Shown: piece after piece, positions 39,013-47,818 of the stretch
How positions within the stretch are numbered: position 1 is the first letter of the stretch
How the letters are laid out: every line of letters begins with the position of its first letter
Source: Ramlibacter sp.
GTDB lineage: Bacteria; Pseudomonadota; Gammaproteobacteria; Burkholderiales; Burkholderiaceae_C
Assembly (NCBI GenBank): GCA_013815685.1
Contig: JACDFR010000002.1
Location: forward strand, 62,001 to 126,000
Length of the DNA: 64,000 bases
Direction of reading: 5' to 3'
The notes under the pieces: generated by a model
Told to the model about the DNA's origin: nothing
Databases searched by the model: none
What the model saw: only the letters and a program-made list of their open reading frames with translations
Made by a program: the position numbers and the translations under genes

Positions 39013-39806
39013 TGTCCGAACTGAACAAAGAAGACGAGCTCGCCGGCACCGAGCAGCCGTTCGTCGCCCACCTGGTCGAGCTGCGCGACCGGCTCATCAA
39101 GGCCATGGTTGCGATCGGCCTGGTGGCGGGCGCCTTGTTTCTCTATCCCGGACCGGGCGCGCTGTACGACATCCTCGCGGCGCCGCTCGTGGCGCACCTG
39201 CCCAAGGGCGCCACATTGATCGCGACATCGGTCATCTCGCCTTTTCTCGTGCCGCTGAAGATCCTGCTGATGTCGGCATTCCTGATTGCCCTGCCCGTGG
39301 TGCTCTACCAGGTATGGGCCTTCGTGGCCCCGGGCCTGTACTCCCACGAGAAAAAGCTGATGCTGCCGCTGGTGATTTCCAGCACGCTGCTTTTTTTCCT
39401 GGGCGTGGGTTTTTGCTACTACTTCGTGTTCGGGCAGGTGTTCTCGTTCATCCAGAGCTTCGCCCCCAAGAGCATTACCGCCGCGCCTGACATCGAGGCG
39501 TACCTCAGCTTCGTCATGACCATGTTCATTGCTTTCGGCCTGGCTTTCGAAGTCCCGATCGTGGTGATCGTGCTAGCGCGGATGGGCATCGTCAGCATCC
39601 AGAAGCTCAAGGAATTCCGCAGCTACTTCATCGTCCTGGCGTTCATCATCGCCGCGGTGATCACCCCGCCCGACGTGGTGTCGCAGCTGGCGCTCGCCTT
39701 GCCCATGTGCCTGTTGTACGAAGTGGGGATCTGGGCGGCCCAGCTGTTCATCAAGCACACCAAGGCGCCGGAGGAGGGCGGCGCAGCCGCCGACCAGTCG
39801 CATTAG
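39012..39806 (+). CDS. tatC: Twin-arginine translocase subunit TatC
   Basis: The 264-residue core receptor that binds twin-arginine signal peptides. It has the conserved cytoplasmic N-terminus with EQPFVAHLVELRDRLIKA, six hydrophobic helices, the periplasmic signature FVAPGLYSHEKKLMLPLV and the conserved glutamate in FGLAFEVPIVVIVLARMGI. The start overlaps the tatB stop by one base. A 12-bp perfect hairpin follows three bases after the stop. Confidence 0.96.
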   Translation: MSELNKEDELAGTEQPFVAHLVELRDRLIKAMVAIGLVAGALFLYPGPGALYDILAAPLVAHLPKGATLIATSVISPFLVPLKILLMSAFLIALPVVLYQVWAFVAPGLYSHEKKLMLPLVISSTLLFFLGVGFCYYFVFGQVFSFIQSFAPKSITAAPDIEAYLSFVMTMFIAFGLAFEVPIVVIVLARMGIVSIQKLKEFRSYFIVLAFIIAAVITPPDVVSQLALALPMCLLYEVGIWAAQLFIKHTKAPEEGGAAADQSH

Positions 39807-39808
39807 CG

Positions 39809-39839
39809 CTGCGCCTGGCCTGGCCCGCGCAGGCCAGGC
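39809..39839 (+). terminator. Strong GC hairpin after tatC
   Basis: GCGCCTGGCCTG (39809-39820), 7-base loop, CAGGCCAGGCGC (39828-39839): a perfect 12-bp stem right after the tatC stop. There is no T-tract, so it may be a weak terminator, an mRNA 3'-end stabiliser or a processing site rather than a true intrinsic terminator. Confidence 0.5.
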
Positions 39840-39876
39840 GCGGGAGAGATATCATCCGCAAGCGTAGGAGAACGCG

Positions 39877-40563
39877 ATGATTGACCTCTACAGCTGGCCT
39901 GCCCCCAACGGGCATAAAGTGCAGATCCTGGTGGAGGAACTGGGGATTGCGTACCGGCTCGTCCCGATCAACATCACCACCGGCGCCCAGCACGAGGAAA
40001 GCTTCCGTGCCATCAATCCCAACGGGAGGATTCCCGCCATCGTGGATCATGAGCCTGCCGGCGGTGGTGCGCCGTTCACGGTGTTCGAAAGCGGCGCTGT
40101 CATGCTGTACCTCGCCCAGAAGCAAGGCCGATTCCTTCCGGACGATCCGCGCCGGCGCAGTGAGGTGATCCAGTGGCTGTTCTGGCAGGTTGGAGGCCTG
40201 GGTCCGATGATGGGCCAGGCGCAGCACTTCTTTCGCTACGCCCCCGAGCCCGTGCCCTATGGAATCGCCAGATACCAGAACGAAACGAGGCGCTTGCTGA
40301 AAGTCCTCGACGATCGGCTGGAGGGCAGGGAGTACCTGTGCGACACGTACTCCATTGCCGACATGGCTTGCTTCCCGTGGATCCGCATCCACAAGCTCAC
40401 GGGCGTTTCGCTCGACGAGTATCCGCGTGTCCAGGCCTGGTACGGCCGCGTGCGCAGCCGGCCCGCCGTTGGACGGGGCGTGAATCTTCTCAGGGAGAGC
40501 TGGGTCGATATCAGCGTCTCGGCCGAGGCGAAGAAAAACCTTTTCGAACGAGGTAGCCCATGA
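39877..40563 (+). CDS. Glutathione S-transferase (YfcG/Nu-class-like)
   Basis: A 228-residue GST. The thioredoxin-like half has YSWPAPNGHKVQILVEELGI, the cis-proline segment NPNGRIPAIVDHE and the glutathione motif FESGAVMLYLAQ. The helical half has WQVGGLGPMMGQAQHFFRYAP, typical of YfcG/YghU disulfide-bond oxidoreductase-type GSTs. The N-terminal threonine/asparagine position fits that class rather than tyrosine GSTs. A TAGGAG site precedes the ATG. It overlaps the next gene, so the two may share a thiol-based detoxification role. Confidence 0.9.
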   Translation: MIDLYSWPAPNGHKVQILVEELGIAYRLVPINITTGAQHEESFRAINPNGRIPAIVDHEPAGGGAPFTVFESGAVMLYLAQKQGRFLPDDPRRRSEVIQWLFWQVGGLGPMMGQAQHFFRYAPEPVPYGIARYQNETRRLLKVLDDRLEGREYLCDTYSIADMACFPWIRIHKLTGVSLDEYPRVQAWYGRVRSRPAVGRGVNLLRESWVDISVSAEAKKNLFERGSP

Positions 40564-41195
40564 CGCAGCAGAACGGCCGGTCGGTCGATGTATTCATCGA
40601 CCTGCGAAGCCCCTACTCGTACCTTGCTCTGGGGCCGGCGCGCGCGCTCGCGCGACGCAGCGGCGTCCTGTTCGAGTGGTGGCCCTACATCACCGACTTC
40701 CGCTCGGCTTACGGCGGCGAGGTCGAGCAGCGCCCGGACCGCGAAGTGACCAAGCTGAAGTACCTCTACATGGATTGCCGGCGTCTGGCGAAGCTGCAAG
40801 GCCTCACGATTCGTGCCACAAAGAAGATTTGGGATGCCTCCCTCGCCAGCCAGGCTTGGCTGTTTGCCAGGTCCAGGAATCGCCTGTGGGAGTTCTGCGA
40901 CCCCCTGCTGGCCGCGTTCTGGCGCCGCGAGTTTGACCTGGAATCGCCGCAGCAGCTCGAGGAGGCTCTCGTTGGCGCCGGGTTGCAAGCCTCCGACTGG
41001 AGGAACTACCTGGTCGCAAGTGCGCAGCGCGAACTTGCCTCGGCCTTGGAGCGAGCTGAAGAGTTGGGTGTGTTCGGGGCGCCGACGTTCGTTTATGAAG
41101 GTGAGCGGTTCTGGGGCGGCGACAGGTTGGATCTGCTGGCTGCCAGGATCGGGACCACTGCGGTTGACTCTCGGATATCGGTGCGAGTTCTCTAA
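40560..41195 (+). CDS. DsbA-fold protein, 2-hydroxychromene-2-carboxylate isomerase family
   Basis: A 211-residue Kappa-GST/DsbA-like protein. It has the HCCA isomerase start VFIDLRSPYSYLAL, where the serine replaces the DsbA cysteine pair and activates glutathione, and the C-terminal cis-proline region GVFGAPTFVYEGERFWGGDRLDLL. The true substrate is unknown; the family name comes from naphthalene degradation, and no such pathway is visible here. It overlaps the upstream GST gene (ATGA). Its stop overlaps the stop of the convergent protease gene. Confidence 0.87.
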   Translation: MTQQNGRSVDVFIDLRSPYSYLALGPARALARRSGVLFEWWPYITDFRSAYGGEVEQRPDREVTKLKYLYMDCRRLAKLQGLTIRATKKIWDASLASQAWLFARSRNRLWEFCDPLLAAFWRREFDLESPQQLEEALVGAGLQASDWRNYLVASAQRELASALERAEELGVFGAPTFVYEGERFWGGDRLDLLAARIGTTAVDSRISVRVL

Positions 41196-42346
41196 CGCTG
41201 CTGAGCCGCCCGCGGTGGCCTCGGCCGCAGGCCCGGGGTCACGTTCAGGTCCATCGACTCGTCGCGCCGCAGGACCCGGAATTTGGACGCCGTCCCGGGC
41301 TTGAGCGCGGCCACATTGGAAAGCAGCTCCGACACGTTGGCGATCTGTTTTCCCGCCACTTCCACGATCACGTCGCCGGGGCGCACACCGGCCTGTGCCG
41401 CCGGGCCGTTCTGCAGCACGCCTGTGATGAGCACGCCGCGCTTGGCCTTGACGCCGAACGTTTCCATGAGTTCGGGCGAGAGGTCGGCGGGTTCGACCCC
41501 GATCCAGCCGCGCCGCACCACGCCGTCGGTCACGATGCCCTCGAGCACCAGCTTTGCGGTGGAAACGGGAATGGCGAAGCCGATGCCCATGTTGCCGCCG
41601 GAACGCGAATAGATGGCTGTGTTGATGCCCATCAGATGGCCGTTGACGTCGACCAGGGCGCCGCCCGAATTGCCCGGGTTGATGGCGGCATCCGTCTGGA
41701 TGAAGTTCTCGAAGGTGTTGATGCCCAGCTGGTTGCGACCCAGCGCGCTGACGATGCCGCTGGTCACCGTCTGGCCGACGCCGAAGGGATTTCCGATCGC
41801 CAGAACCTGGTCGCCCACCTGCAGCGCGTCCGAATTGCCCAGCGTGATGACCGGCAGGCGGTCCAGGGATATCTTTAGGATGGCCAGGTCGGTGTCGGGG
41901 TCGGTGCCGATCACCTTGCCGCGGACCTTGCGGCTGTCGTTGAGGACGACCTCGATCTCGTCGGCGCCTTCGACCACGTGGTTGTTCGTGAGGATATAGC
42001 CGTCGCCCGTGATGATCACGCCGCTGCCCAGGCCGGCTTGAGGCTGTGAGCCGGGCTCGCCGAAGAAAAACCGGAACCAGGGGTCGTTGGTTTGCGGATG
42101 GCGCTCGGGGGCCTTGCTGGTATTGATGCTCACCACCGCCGCAGAGGCCTTCAGCGCGGCCTGCCGGAAGCTGCCCGAGGGCGGCGGACCCGACACCGTC
42201 GCCGCGGGTGCCTCGACCAGCGAAACGCCGCGGACCACGGCCGCGCCCGTGCGCCCAAGCCACTCGGGCTTGAGGGTGCCGACCACGAAATAGGCGGCCA
42301 GCAAGACGGTGACGGCCTGGGAAAAGACCAGCCAATAACGGCGCAT
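41192..42346 (-). CDS. Membrane-anchored trypsin-like protease with one PDZ domain (DegS/AlgW-like)
   Basis: A 384-residue S1C protease. Start at 42346 gives a single N-terminal anchor (residues about 6-24). The catalytic triad is H123 (TNNHVVEG), D153 (DTDLAILKI) and S227 (INPGNSGGALVD). One PDZ domain follows (about residues 275-365) with the binding loop RGVLITGV. DegS/AlgW cleave the anti-sigma factor of sigma-E on envelope stress, but neither sigma-E nor its anti-sigma factor is in this window, so that role is inferred. A frame open upstream to 42493 lacks a reasonable start context. Confidence 0.91.
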   Translation of the reverse strand: MRRYWLVFSQAVTVLLAAYFVVGTLKPEWLGRTGAAVVRGVSLVEAPAATVSGPPPSGSFRQAALKASAAVVSINTSKAPERHPQTNDPWFRFFFGEPGSQPQAGLGSGVIITGDGYILTNNHVVEGADEIEVVLNDSRKVRGKVIGTDPDTDLAILKISLDRLPVITLGNSDALQVGDQVLAIGNPFGVGQTVTSGIVSALGRNQLGINTFENFIQTDAAINPGNSGGALVDVNGHLMGINTAIYSRSGGNMGIGFAIPVSTAKLVLEGIVTDGVVRRGWIGVEPADLSPELMETFGVKAKRGVLITGVLQNGPAAQAGVRPGDVIVEVAGKQIANVSELLSNVAALKPGTASKFRVLRRDESMDLNVTPGLRPRPPRAAQQR

Positions 42347-42526
42347 GATGCTCTCGGAGAACCCGATGGTTGTTTCTCGCAAGTGTAGTGCGGCCCGCCG
42401 GGGGATGGGGCGGCCACCGCCGTCAATGGATTTCCTGGGCGACGGCAGCGCGGCGCGACAGGGCATTACGCCCACCCACGCCTTCGAGCACAATGACCGG
42501 TTTCAGGAACTACCTCTTAAGACAAG

Positions 42527-43285
42527 ATGGCCAGCGCACAGCAGCTCCTGCAGGCATTCGATGCCCTGCTGCAACCCGACCGGTTCAGGGATTACGGCCC
42601 CAACGGGCTGCAGGTGGAAGGCAAGGAAGAGGTGCGTCGAATGGTGTCCGGCGTCACCGCGAGCCGGGCACTCATCGAGCGCGCCGTCGAAGCGGGGGCC
42701 GACGCCGTCTTCGTGCACCACGGGCTGTTCTGGCGGGGCCAGGACGGCCGGGTGACGGGTTGGATGAGGCATCGGCTGGCGCTGCTCCTGGCGCACGACA
42801 TCAACCTGTTCGCGTACCACCTGCCTCTGGATGCCCATCCGGAACTGGGCAACAACGCCAAGCTGGGCATGAGGCTGGGCCTGCGGGCAAGCGCCCGGTT
42901 CGGCGAACAGGACCTCGGGTTCGTGGGGGGGCGCGCCGACGGCGGCCACTATGGCAGCGCACAGGCGCTCGCGCAGGACGTCGAGAAGGCGCTCGGGCGC
43001 GGCGTGGTGCTTGTCGACGGAGGACCGCGCGAGATCGGCCGCATCGCCTGGTGCACCGGCGGGGCGCAGAGCTATTTCGAGTCCGCCATCGCGGCGGGCG
43101 CCGATGCGTTCATCACAGGCGAGATCTCCGAGCCTCAAGCGCATCTTGCCCGCGAGTGCGGCGTCGCCTTCCTGGCCTGCGGCCACCACGCGAGCGAACG
43201 ATACGGAGCGCCCGCCGTCGCGGGGCACGTCGCCCGGCAGCTGGGCGTCGAGCACCAGTTCATCGAAATCGACAACCCGGCATGA
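42527..43285 (+). CDS. Nif3-like dinuclear metal-binding protein (YbgI family)
   Basis: A 252-residue Nif3 family protein with metal ligands in VFVHHGLFW (His pair), HLPLDAHPELGNNAKLG (Asp) and the C-terminal FLACGHHASERYG (His, Glu). These proteins form hexameric toroids; a GTP cyclohydrolase 1 type 2 role is often written but is not established. It is divergent from the DegS-like gene and overlaps pdxA (ATGA). Confidence 0.92.
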   Translation: MASAQQLLQAFDALLQPDRFRDYGPNGLQVEGKEEVRRMVSGVTASRALIERAVEAGADAVFVHHGLFWRGQDGRVTGWMRHRLALLLAHDINLFAYHLPLDAHPELGNNAKLGMRLGLRASARFGEQDLGFVGGRADGGHYGSAQALAQDVEKALGRGVVLVDGGPREIGRIAWCTGGAQSYFESAIAAGADAFITGEISEPQAHLARECGVAFLACGHHASERYGAPAVAGHVARQLGVEHQFIEIDNPA

Positions 43286-44337
43286 GCGCCGCGCAGAACC
43301 GCCTCAATCAAGCTGCGCTGGCCATCACCATGGGCGATGCGGCGGGGATAGGGCCGGAGATCATCGTCAAGGCGTTCAGGGACGCACCCGGGGCACTGGC
43401 CGGATGCTTCGTGGCCGGGGACCTCGCGGCCTTGCGGCGGGCTGTGCAGGCAGTGTGCGGCGGTGGCGTCGGCATTCCCGTGGCGCTCATCGAATCACCG
43501 GGCCAAGCGACGGCCGTGCCGCCGAGATGCATTCCGTTGCTGCAGGCCTGCGCGCCGTCCGAACCCGTCCCCTGGGGCCAGGTCAGCCCGGCGGCGGGAA
43601 AAGCGGCGGCGGACTGCGTCGTCTGGGCCGCCCGGGCGGCCTTGCGCGGCGAAATTGCCGCGCTGGTCACGGCGCCGTTGCACAAGGAAGCACTCGCTGC
43701 GGCGGGGGTGGGGTTTCCCGGCCATAGCGAAATGCTGCAGGCCGAAGCGGCGCTGTGGTCGGGAGAGCCCGTGTCGCGGATGCCTATGCGCATGATGCTG
43801 GCCAACGATGAGCTGCGCACTGTGCTGGTGAGCATCCACGTGTCGTTGCGCGACGCGATCGCGGCCGTGAACGAACCGAACGTCCTGCAGACGCTGCGGA
43901 TCGCGCACGAATCCGTCGGGCGGGCGGTCGGACGGGCGCCGCGCATCGGCGTGGCGGGCCTCAATCCCCACGCCGGCGAAGGCGGGCTTTTCGGCCGCGA
44001 GGAAATCGAGTCGATCGTTCCCGCCATCCAGGCCGCGCGCGCCGAAGGCATCGACGCCAGCGGGCCTTTCGCGCCGGACACGGTCTTCATGCGCGCCCGG
44101 GCCCGCGACGGCGCGCCCGGCGAATTCGACGTGGTGGTGGCCATGTATCACGACCAGGGCCTCATCCCCGTGAAGTACCTGGGCGTGGAAAAAGGGGTGA
44201 ACGTTACGCTTGGGCTGCCGCTGGTGCGCACCAGCCCGGACCATGGAACTGCATTCGATATCGCGGGCACGGGCAAGGCCGACGCCTCGAGCCTCGTCCA
44301 GGCTGTCCGCATGGCGCGGGCGATGAGCGGGTCTTAA
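43282..44337 (+). CDS. pdxA: 4-hydroxythreonine-4-phosphate dehydrogenase PdxA
   Basis: PdxA oxidises 4-phosphohydroxy-L-threonine in pyridoxal phosphate synthesis. The 351-residue product has [21 protein letters not shown], the metal-binding histidines in [30 protein letters not shown] and [12 protein letters not shown], and the C-terminal [21 protein letters not shown] 43282 overlaps the Nif3 stop; the upstream open frame is another gene. Its stop overlaps the stop of the convergent mscL. Confidence 0.94.
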   Translation: MSAAQNRLNQAALAITMGDAAGIGPEIIVKAFRDAPGALAGCFVAGDLAALRRAVQAVCGGGVGIPVALIESPGQATAVPPRCIPLLQACAPSEPVPWGQVSPAAGKAAADCVVWAARAALRGEIAALVTAPLHKEALAAAGVGFPGHSEMLQAEAALWSGEPVSRMPMRMMLANDELRTVLVSIHVSLRDAIAAVNEPNVLQTLRIAHESVGRAVGRAPRIGVAGLNPHAGEGGLFGREEIESIVPAIQAARAEGIDASGPFAPDTVFMRARARDGAPGEFDVVVAMYHDQGLIPVKYLGVEKGVNVTLGLPLVRTSPDHGTAFDIAGTGKADASSLVQAVRMARAMSGS

Positions 44338-44762
44338 GGACGGCGCATGCTGTCGCGAATCTCGCGCAGCAACATCACGTCCTCGGGCGGCGACGCGGGT
44401 GGGGGCGCTGCCGGCGGCTCCCGGCGCAGGCGGTTGATCTGCTTGACCATCAGGAAGACCACGAAAGCCAGCAAGACGAAGTTGACCGCGACGGTGATGA
44501 AATTGCCGTAGGCGAGCACCGGAACTCCCGCTTTCTTCAGCGTGTCCAGCGTCATCGCCGTGCCGGCAGGCACCGGGCCCAGCACCAGGAACATTCCTGA
44601 GAATTCGAGCTTGCCGAAAAGCGCGCCCACCACCGGCATGATGAGGTCGCCCACCAGCGAGTCGACGATCTTTCCGAAGGCCGCGCCGATGATGACGCCC
44701 ACCGCCAGGTCGACCACATTGCCCTTGACCGCGAACTCCCTGAACTCCGACAGCATTGCCAT
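44334..44762 (-). CDS. mscL: Large-conductance mechanosensitive channel MscL
   Basis: A 142-residue pentameric channel that opens under extreme membrane tension on osmotic downshock. It has the N-terminal amphipathic helix [20 protein letters not shown], the pore helix [25 protein letters not shown], a periplasmic loop, TM2 ([21 protein letters not shown]) and a proline-rich cytoplasmic segment followed by the C-terminal helix [10 protein letters not shown] second Met two codons on is an alternative start. Confidence 0.96.
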   Translation of the reverse strand: MAMLSEFREFAVKGNVVDLAVGVIIGAAFGKIVDSLVGDLIMPVVGALFGKLEFSGMFLVLGPVPAGTAMTLDTLKKAGVPVLAYGNFITVAVNFVLLAFVVFLMVKQINRLRREPPAAPPPASPPEDVMLLREIRDSMRRP

Positions 44763-44827
44763 GGTTGCGCTCCAGATTTGACGGGCAAGTATGCGGCCAA
44801 GGGGCCTGTGCGCTGCTGCTTCAAGCG

Positions 44828-44857
44828 TTGAATTCGCAAGACACGGTCAGCTACAAT
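44828..44857 (+). promoter_or_regulatory. Candidate sigma-70 promoter of petABC
   Basis: TTGAAT, 18-base spacer, TACAAT, ending 41 bases before the petA ATG. The -10 matches five of six consensus bases. A TGAGGA ribosome site lies at 44888-44893. Confidence 0.5.
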
Positions 44858-44898
44858 CGCGGGTTGACCCTGATTAAGCGACATCCTTGAGGACCCCC

Positions 44899-45501
44899 AT
44901 GAGTGACACCCCAGTGGACGCCAGCAAGCGGACGTGGCTGATCGCGTCCGGTTGCGCCGGCGCGGTTGGCGGCGCGTTTACCGCCGTTCCCTTCGTCAGT
45001 AGCTTCCAGCCCTCTGAAAAGGCCAAGGCCGCCGGAGCTGCGGTGGAAGTGGATATTTCGGCGCTCAAGCCGGGCGAAAAAGTCACGGTGGAATGGCGCG
45101 GCAAGCCGGTGTGGATCATGAAGCGGACACCGGAGCAGCTCGAGTCGCTGAAGAAGACGCAAGCACAGGTCGCGGACCCCAACTCCGACCGCAAGACGTA
45201 CCCCACCCCCGATTACGCCAGGAACCAGCACCGCTCCATCAAGCCCGAAATCCTGGTGGCGGTGGGCATCTGCTCGCATCTCGGCTGCTCGCCCTCCGAC
45301 AAGCTCCAGGCAGGGCCGCAGCCTTCGTTGCCCGACGATTGGCAAGGCGGCTTCCTGTGCCCCTGCCACGGCTCCACCTTCGACGTGGCCGGACGCGTGT
45401 TCAAGAACAAGCCCGCCCCTGACAACCTTGAAGTGCCCGAGCACATGTACATCTCGGACACGCGGTTGCTCATCGGCGAAGACAAGAACAGCAAGGCTTG
45501 A
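44899..45501 (+). CDS. petA: Ubiquinol-cytochrome c reductase iron-sulfur subunit (Rieske)
   Basis: The Rieske subunit of the cytochrome bc1 complex. The 200-residue product has a Tat-like N-terminal anchor (KRTWLIASGCAGAVGGAFTA), a hinge, and the 2Fe-2S cluster motifs CSHLGC (125-130) and CPCHGS (154-159). ATG 44899 was chosen over a TTG twelve bases upstream because the ribosome site fits it. petB follows with an 8-base gap to its ATG. Confidence 0.95.
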   Translation: MSDTPVDASKRTWLIASGCAGAVGGAFTAVPFVSSFQPSEKAKAAGAAVEVDISALKPGEKVTVEWRGKPVWIMKRTPEQLESLKKTQAQVADPNSDRKTYPTPDYARNQHRSIKPEILVAVGICSHLGCSPSDKLQAGPQPSLPDDWQGGFLCPCHGSTFDVAGRVFKNKPAPDNLEVPEHMYISDTRLLIGEDKNSKA

Positions 45502-45509
45502 GCGACACC

Positions 45510-46955
45510 ATGGCTGAATTCAAGGATATTTCCCCCAACGCCACCGCGGCGGCCAAGCTCACCAACTGGTTCGACAACCGCTTCCCCTCGGCCGGGTCCT
45601 TCTACAAGGACCATATGTCGCAGTACTACGCGCCCAAGAACTTCAATTTCTGGTATTTCTTCGGCTCGCTGGCCCTGCTTGTCCTGGTGATCCAGATCGT
45701 CACCGGCATCTTCCTGGTGATGCACTACAAGCCGGACGCGGCCACGGCCTTCGCCTCGATCGAATACATCATGCGCGACGTGCCCTGGGGCTGGTTGATC
45801 CGCTACATGCACTCCACCGGCGCATCGGCTTTCTTCGTCGTGGTGTACCTGCACATGTACCGCGGGCTCATCTACGGCAGCTACCGCAAGCCGCGCGAGC
45901 TGGTCTGGATTTTCGGCTGCGCCATCTTCCTGGTCCTGATGGCCGAGGCCTTCATGGGCTACCTGCTGCCATGGGGCCAGATGTCCTACTGGGGCGCCCA
46001 GGTGATCATCAATCTGTTCACCGCGATTCCCTTCATAGGCCCGGATCTCTCCGAATGGCTGCGGGGCGACTACGTGGTGTCCGATGCCACGCTGAACCGG
46101 TTCTTCGCCTTCCACGTCATCGCCGTGCCCCTGGTGCTGTTGGGCCTCGTGGCGGCGCACATCCTGGCGCTGCACGATGTGGGCTCGAACAATCCGGACG
46201 GCATCGAGATCAAGGGGCCCAACGCGCCCAGGGATGCCAACGGCAACCCGCTCGATGGGATCCCTTTCCACCCGTACTACTCGGTGCACGACATCTTCGG
46301 CGTGGCCGTGTTCCTGATGGTGTTCTCGGCCATCATCTTCTTCGCGCCCGAGGTCGGCGGCTACTTCCTGGAATACAACAATTTCATTCCCGCCGACCCG
46401 CTGAAGACGCCGGCCCACATCGCGCCGGTGTGGTACTTCACCCCCTACTACTCGATGCTGCGCGCCATCACCACCGAAATGATGTACGCGCTGTCGGCAA
46501 TCCTGCTGCTGACCGTGGCCTGGGTGCTGCTGCGCACCTCGGCTTCCGCCGTGATCAAGGGCATGCTCGTCCTCGTCGCCATCGCCTTCCTGTGGATGTT
46601 CAATGCATTCGGCTTTACCGGCGTGCCGTTCCTGCAAGGTATCGACGCCAAGTTCTGGGGCGTGGTCGTGATGGGCGGCGCCGTGGTCATCCTGTTCTTC
46701 CTGCCCTGGCTGGACAAGAGCCCGGTCAAGTCCATCCGCTACCGCCCGGGCTGGCACAAGGGGGTGTACGGAGTTTTCGTCGTAAATTTCATCGTGCTGG
46801 CCTACCTGGGCGTGCAGCCGCCGTCGCCGGTCGGCGAACGTGTGTCACAGATCGGCACGCTGTTCTACTTTGGCTTCTTCCTGCTGATGCCGTGGTGGAG
46901 CCGGCTCGGTGAATTCAAGCCCGTGCCCGAGCGCATCACTTTCGCCGCGCACTGA
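45510..46955 (+). CDS. petB: Cytochrome b of the bc1 complex
   Basis: The 481-residue membrane core of the bc1 complex, holding hemes bL and bH and both quinone sites. Recognisable are the helices with heme histidines (GWLIRYMHSTGASAFFVVVYLHMYRG; FFAFHVIAVPLVLLGLVAAHI), the Qo-site PVWYFTPYYSMLR-like PEWY variant and the C-terminal three-helix domain. The sequence reads PVWYF where many species have PEWY. ATG 45510 is chosen; a TTG at 45498 overlapping the petA stop is an alternative. Confidence 0.95.
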   Translation: MAEFKDISPNATAAAKLTNWFDNRFPSAGSFYKDHMSQYYAPKNFNFWYFFGSLALLVLVIQIVTGIFLVMHYKPDAATAFASIEYIMRDVPWGWLIRYMHSTGASAFFVVVYLHMYRGLIYGSYRKPRELVWIFGCAIFLVLMAEAFMGYLLPWGQMSYWGAQVIINLFTAIPFIGPDLSEWLRGDYVVSDATLNRFFAFHVIAVPLVLLGLVAAHILALHDVGSNNPDGIEIKGPNAPRDANGNPLDGIPFHPYYSVHDIFGVAVFLMVFSAIIFFAPEVGGYFLEYNNFIPADPLKTPAHIAPVWYFTPYYSMLRAITTEMMYALSAILLLTVAWVLLRTSASAVIKGMLVLVAIAFLWMFNAFGFTGVPFLQGIDAKFWGVVVMGGAVVILFFLPWLDKSPVKSIRYRPGWHKGVYGVFVVNFIVLAYLGVQPPSPVGERVSQIGTLFYFGFFLLMPWWSRLGEFKPVPERITFAAH

Positions 46956-46970
46956 GCAGGAGCCGCAACA

Positions 46971-47726
46971 ATGAAAAAACTCATCCTCACCCTGATCATG
47001 GCCATGGGACTGGCCACGGGCGCGCGGGCCGCGGGCGACGGCGTCGCCTGGGACAAGGCGCCCGACAACCTGAACGATCTGGCGTCGCTGCAGAACGGGG
47101 CCAAGTTGTTCGTCAATTACTGCCTGAATTGCCACTCGGCGGCATTCATGCGTTACAACAGGCTGCGCGACATTGGCCTGTCCGAACAGCAAATCAAGGA
47201 CAACCTTCTGTTCAGCACCGACAAGGTCGGCGAGACCATGAAGGCGGCGATCGATCCGAAGCAGGCCAAGGACTGGTTCGGGGCCAACCCTCCCGACCTG
47301 ACCCTGATCGCCCGGTCGCGCTCGGGCCATGGCGGCACGGGCGCGGATTACCTGTACACGTACCTGCGCACCTATTACCGCGACCCGACCAAGGCGACGG
47401 GGTGGAACAATCTGGCCTTCCCCAGCGTGGGCATGCCCCATGTGCTGTGGGAAATGCAGGGTGACCGCGAACCCCAATTCGAAACCCGGCAGGAGCATGG
47501 CCACGAGGTCAAGGTCTTCAAGGGCTGGAAGCAGATCAGCCCGGGCACGATGACTCCTCTGCAGTATGACGAGGCGATCGGCGACCTCGTGGGATACCTG
47601 CAGTGGATGTCTGAACCGGCGCAGAATTCGCGGGTTCGGGTGGGCGTCTGGGTGCTGCTGTTCCTGGGCGTCTTCACGCTCATCGCCTGGCGCTTGAACG
47701 CGGCCTTCTGGAAAGATATACGTTAG
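46971..47726 (+). CDS. petC: Cytochrome c1 of the bc1 complex
   Basis: A 251-residue periplasmic heme protein anchored by a C-terminal helix. It has a Sec signal (to about residue 21), the heme motif CLNCH (C51, C54, H55), the axial-methionine region near VGMPHVLWEMQG and a tail anchor VGVWVLLFLGVFTLIAWRL. An AGGAG site lies at 46958-46962. Heme attachment would use the Ccs system whose ccsB end is at the left edge of the window. An intrinsic terminator follows. Confidence 0.95.
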   Translation: MKKLILTLIMAMGLATGARAAGDGVAWDKAPDNLNDLASLQNGAKLFVNYCLNCHSAAFMRYNRLRDIGLSEQQIKDNLLFSTDKVGETMKAAIDPKQAKDWFGANPPDLTLIARSRSGHGGTGADYLYTYLRTYYRDPTKATGWNNLAFPSVGMPHVLWEMQGDREPQFETRQEHGHEVKVFKGWKQISPGTMTPLQYDEAIGDLVGYLQWMSEPAQNSRVRVGVWVLLFLGVFTLIAWRLNAAFWKDIR

Positions 47727-47764
47727 GGATCACGCGATCCGGCGTTGCCGGACACGCGTCCTTG

Positions 47765-47796
47765 AACACGGTCCGGCTTCGCCCGACCGTGTTTTC
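47765..47796 (+). terminator. Intrinsic terminator after petC
   Basis: AACACGGTC (47765-47773), 11-base loop, GACCGTGTT (47785-47793) followed by TTC. The 9-bp stem is perfect, and the T-run is short but present (TGTTTTC). It separates petABC from sspAB. Confidence 0.7.
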
Positions 47797-47818
47797 ACTT
47801 TGTTAAGGAGTCGCCATC

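Noticed and set aside
40257-42335. A minus-strand frame of about 690 codons covering the GST, isomerase and protease genes
   Set aside because: It is a frame-shifted shadow of the DegS-like gene continuing through antisense sequence.
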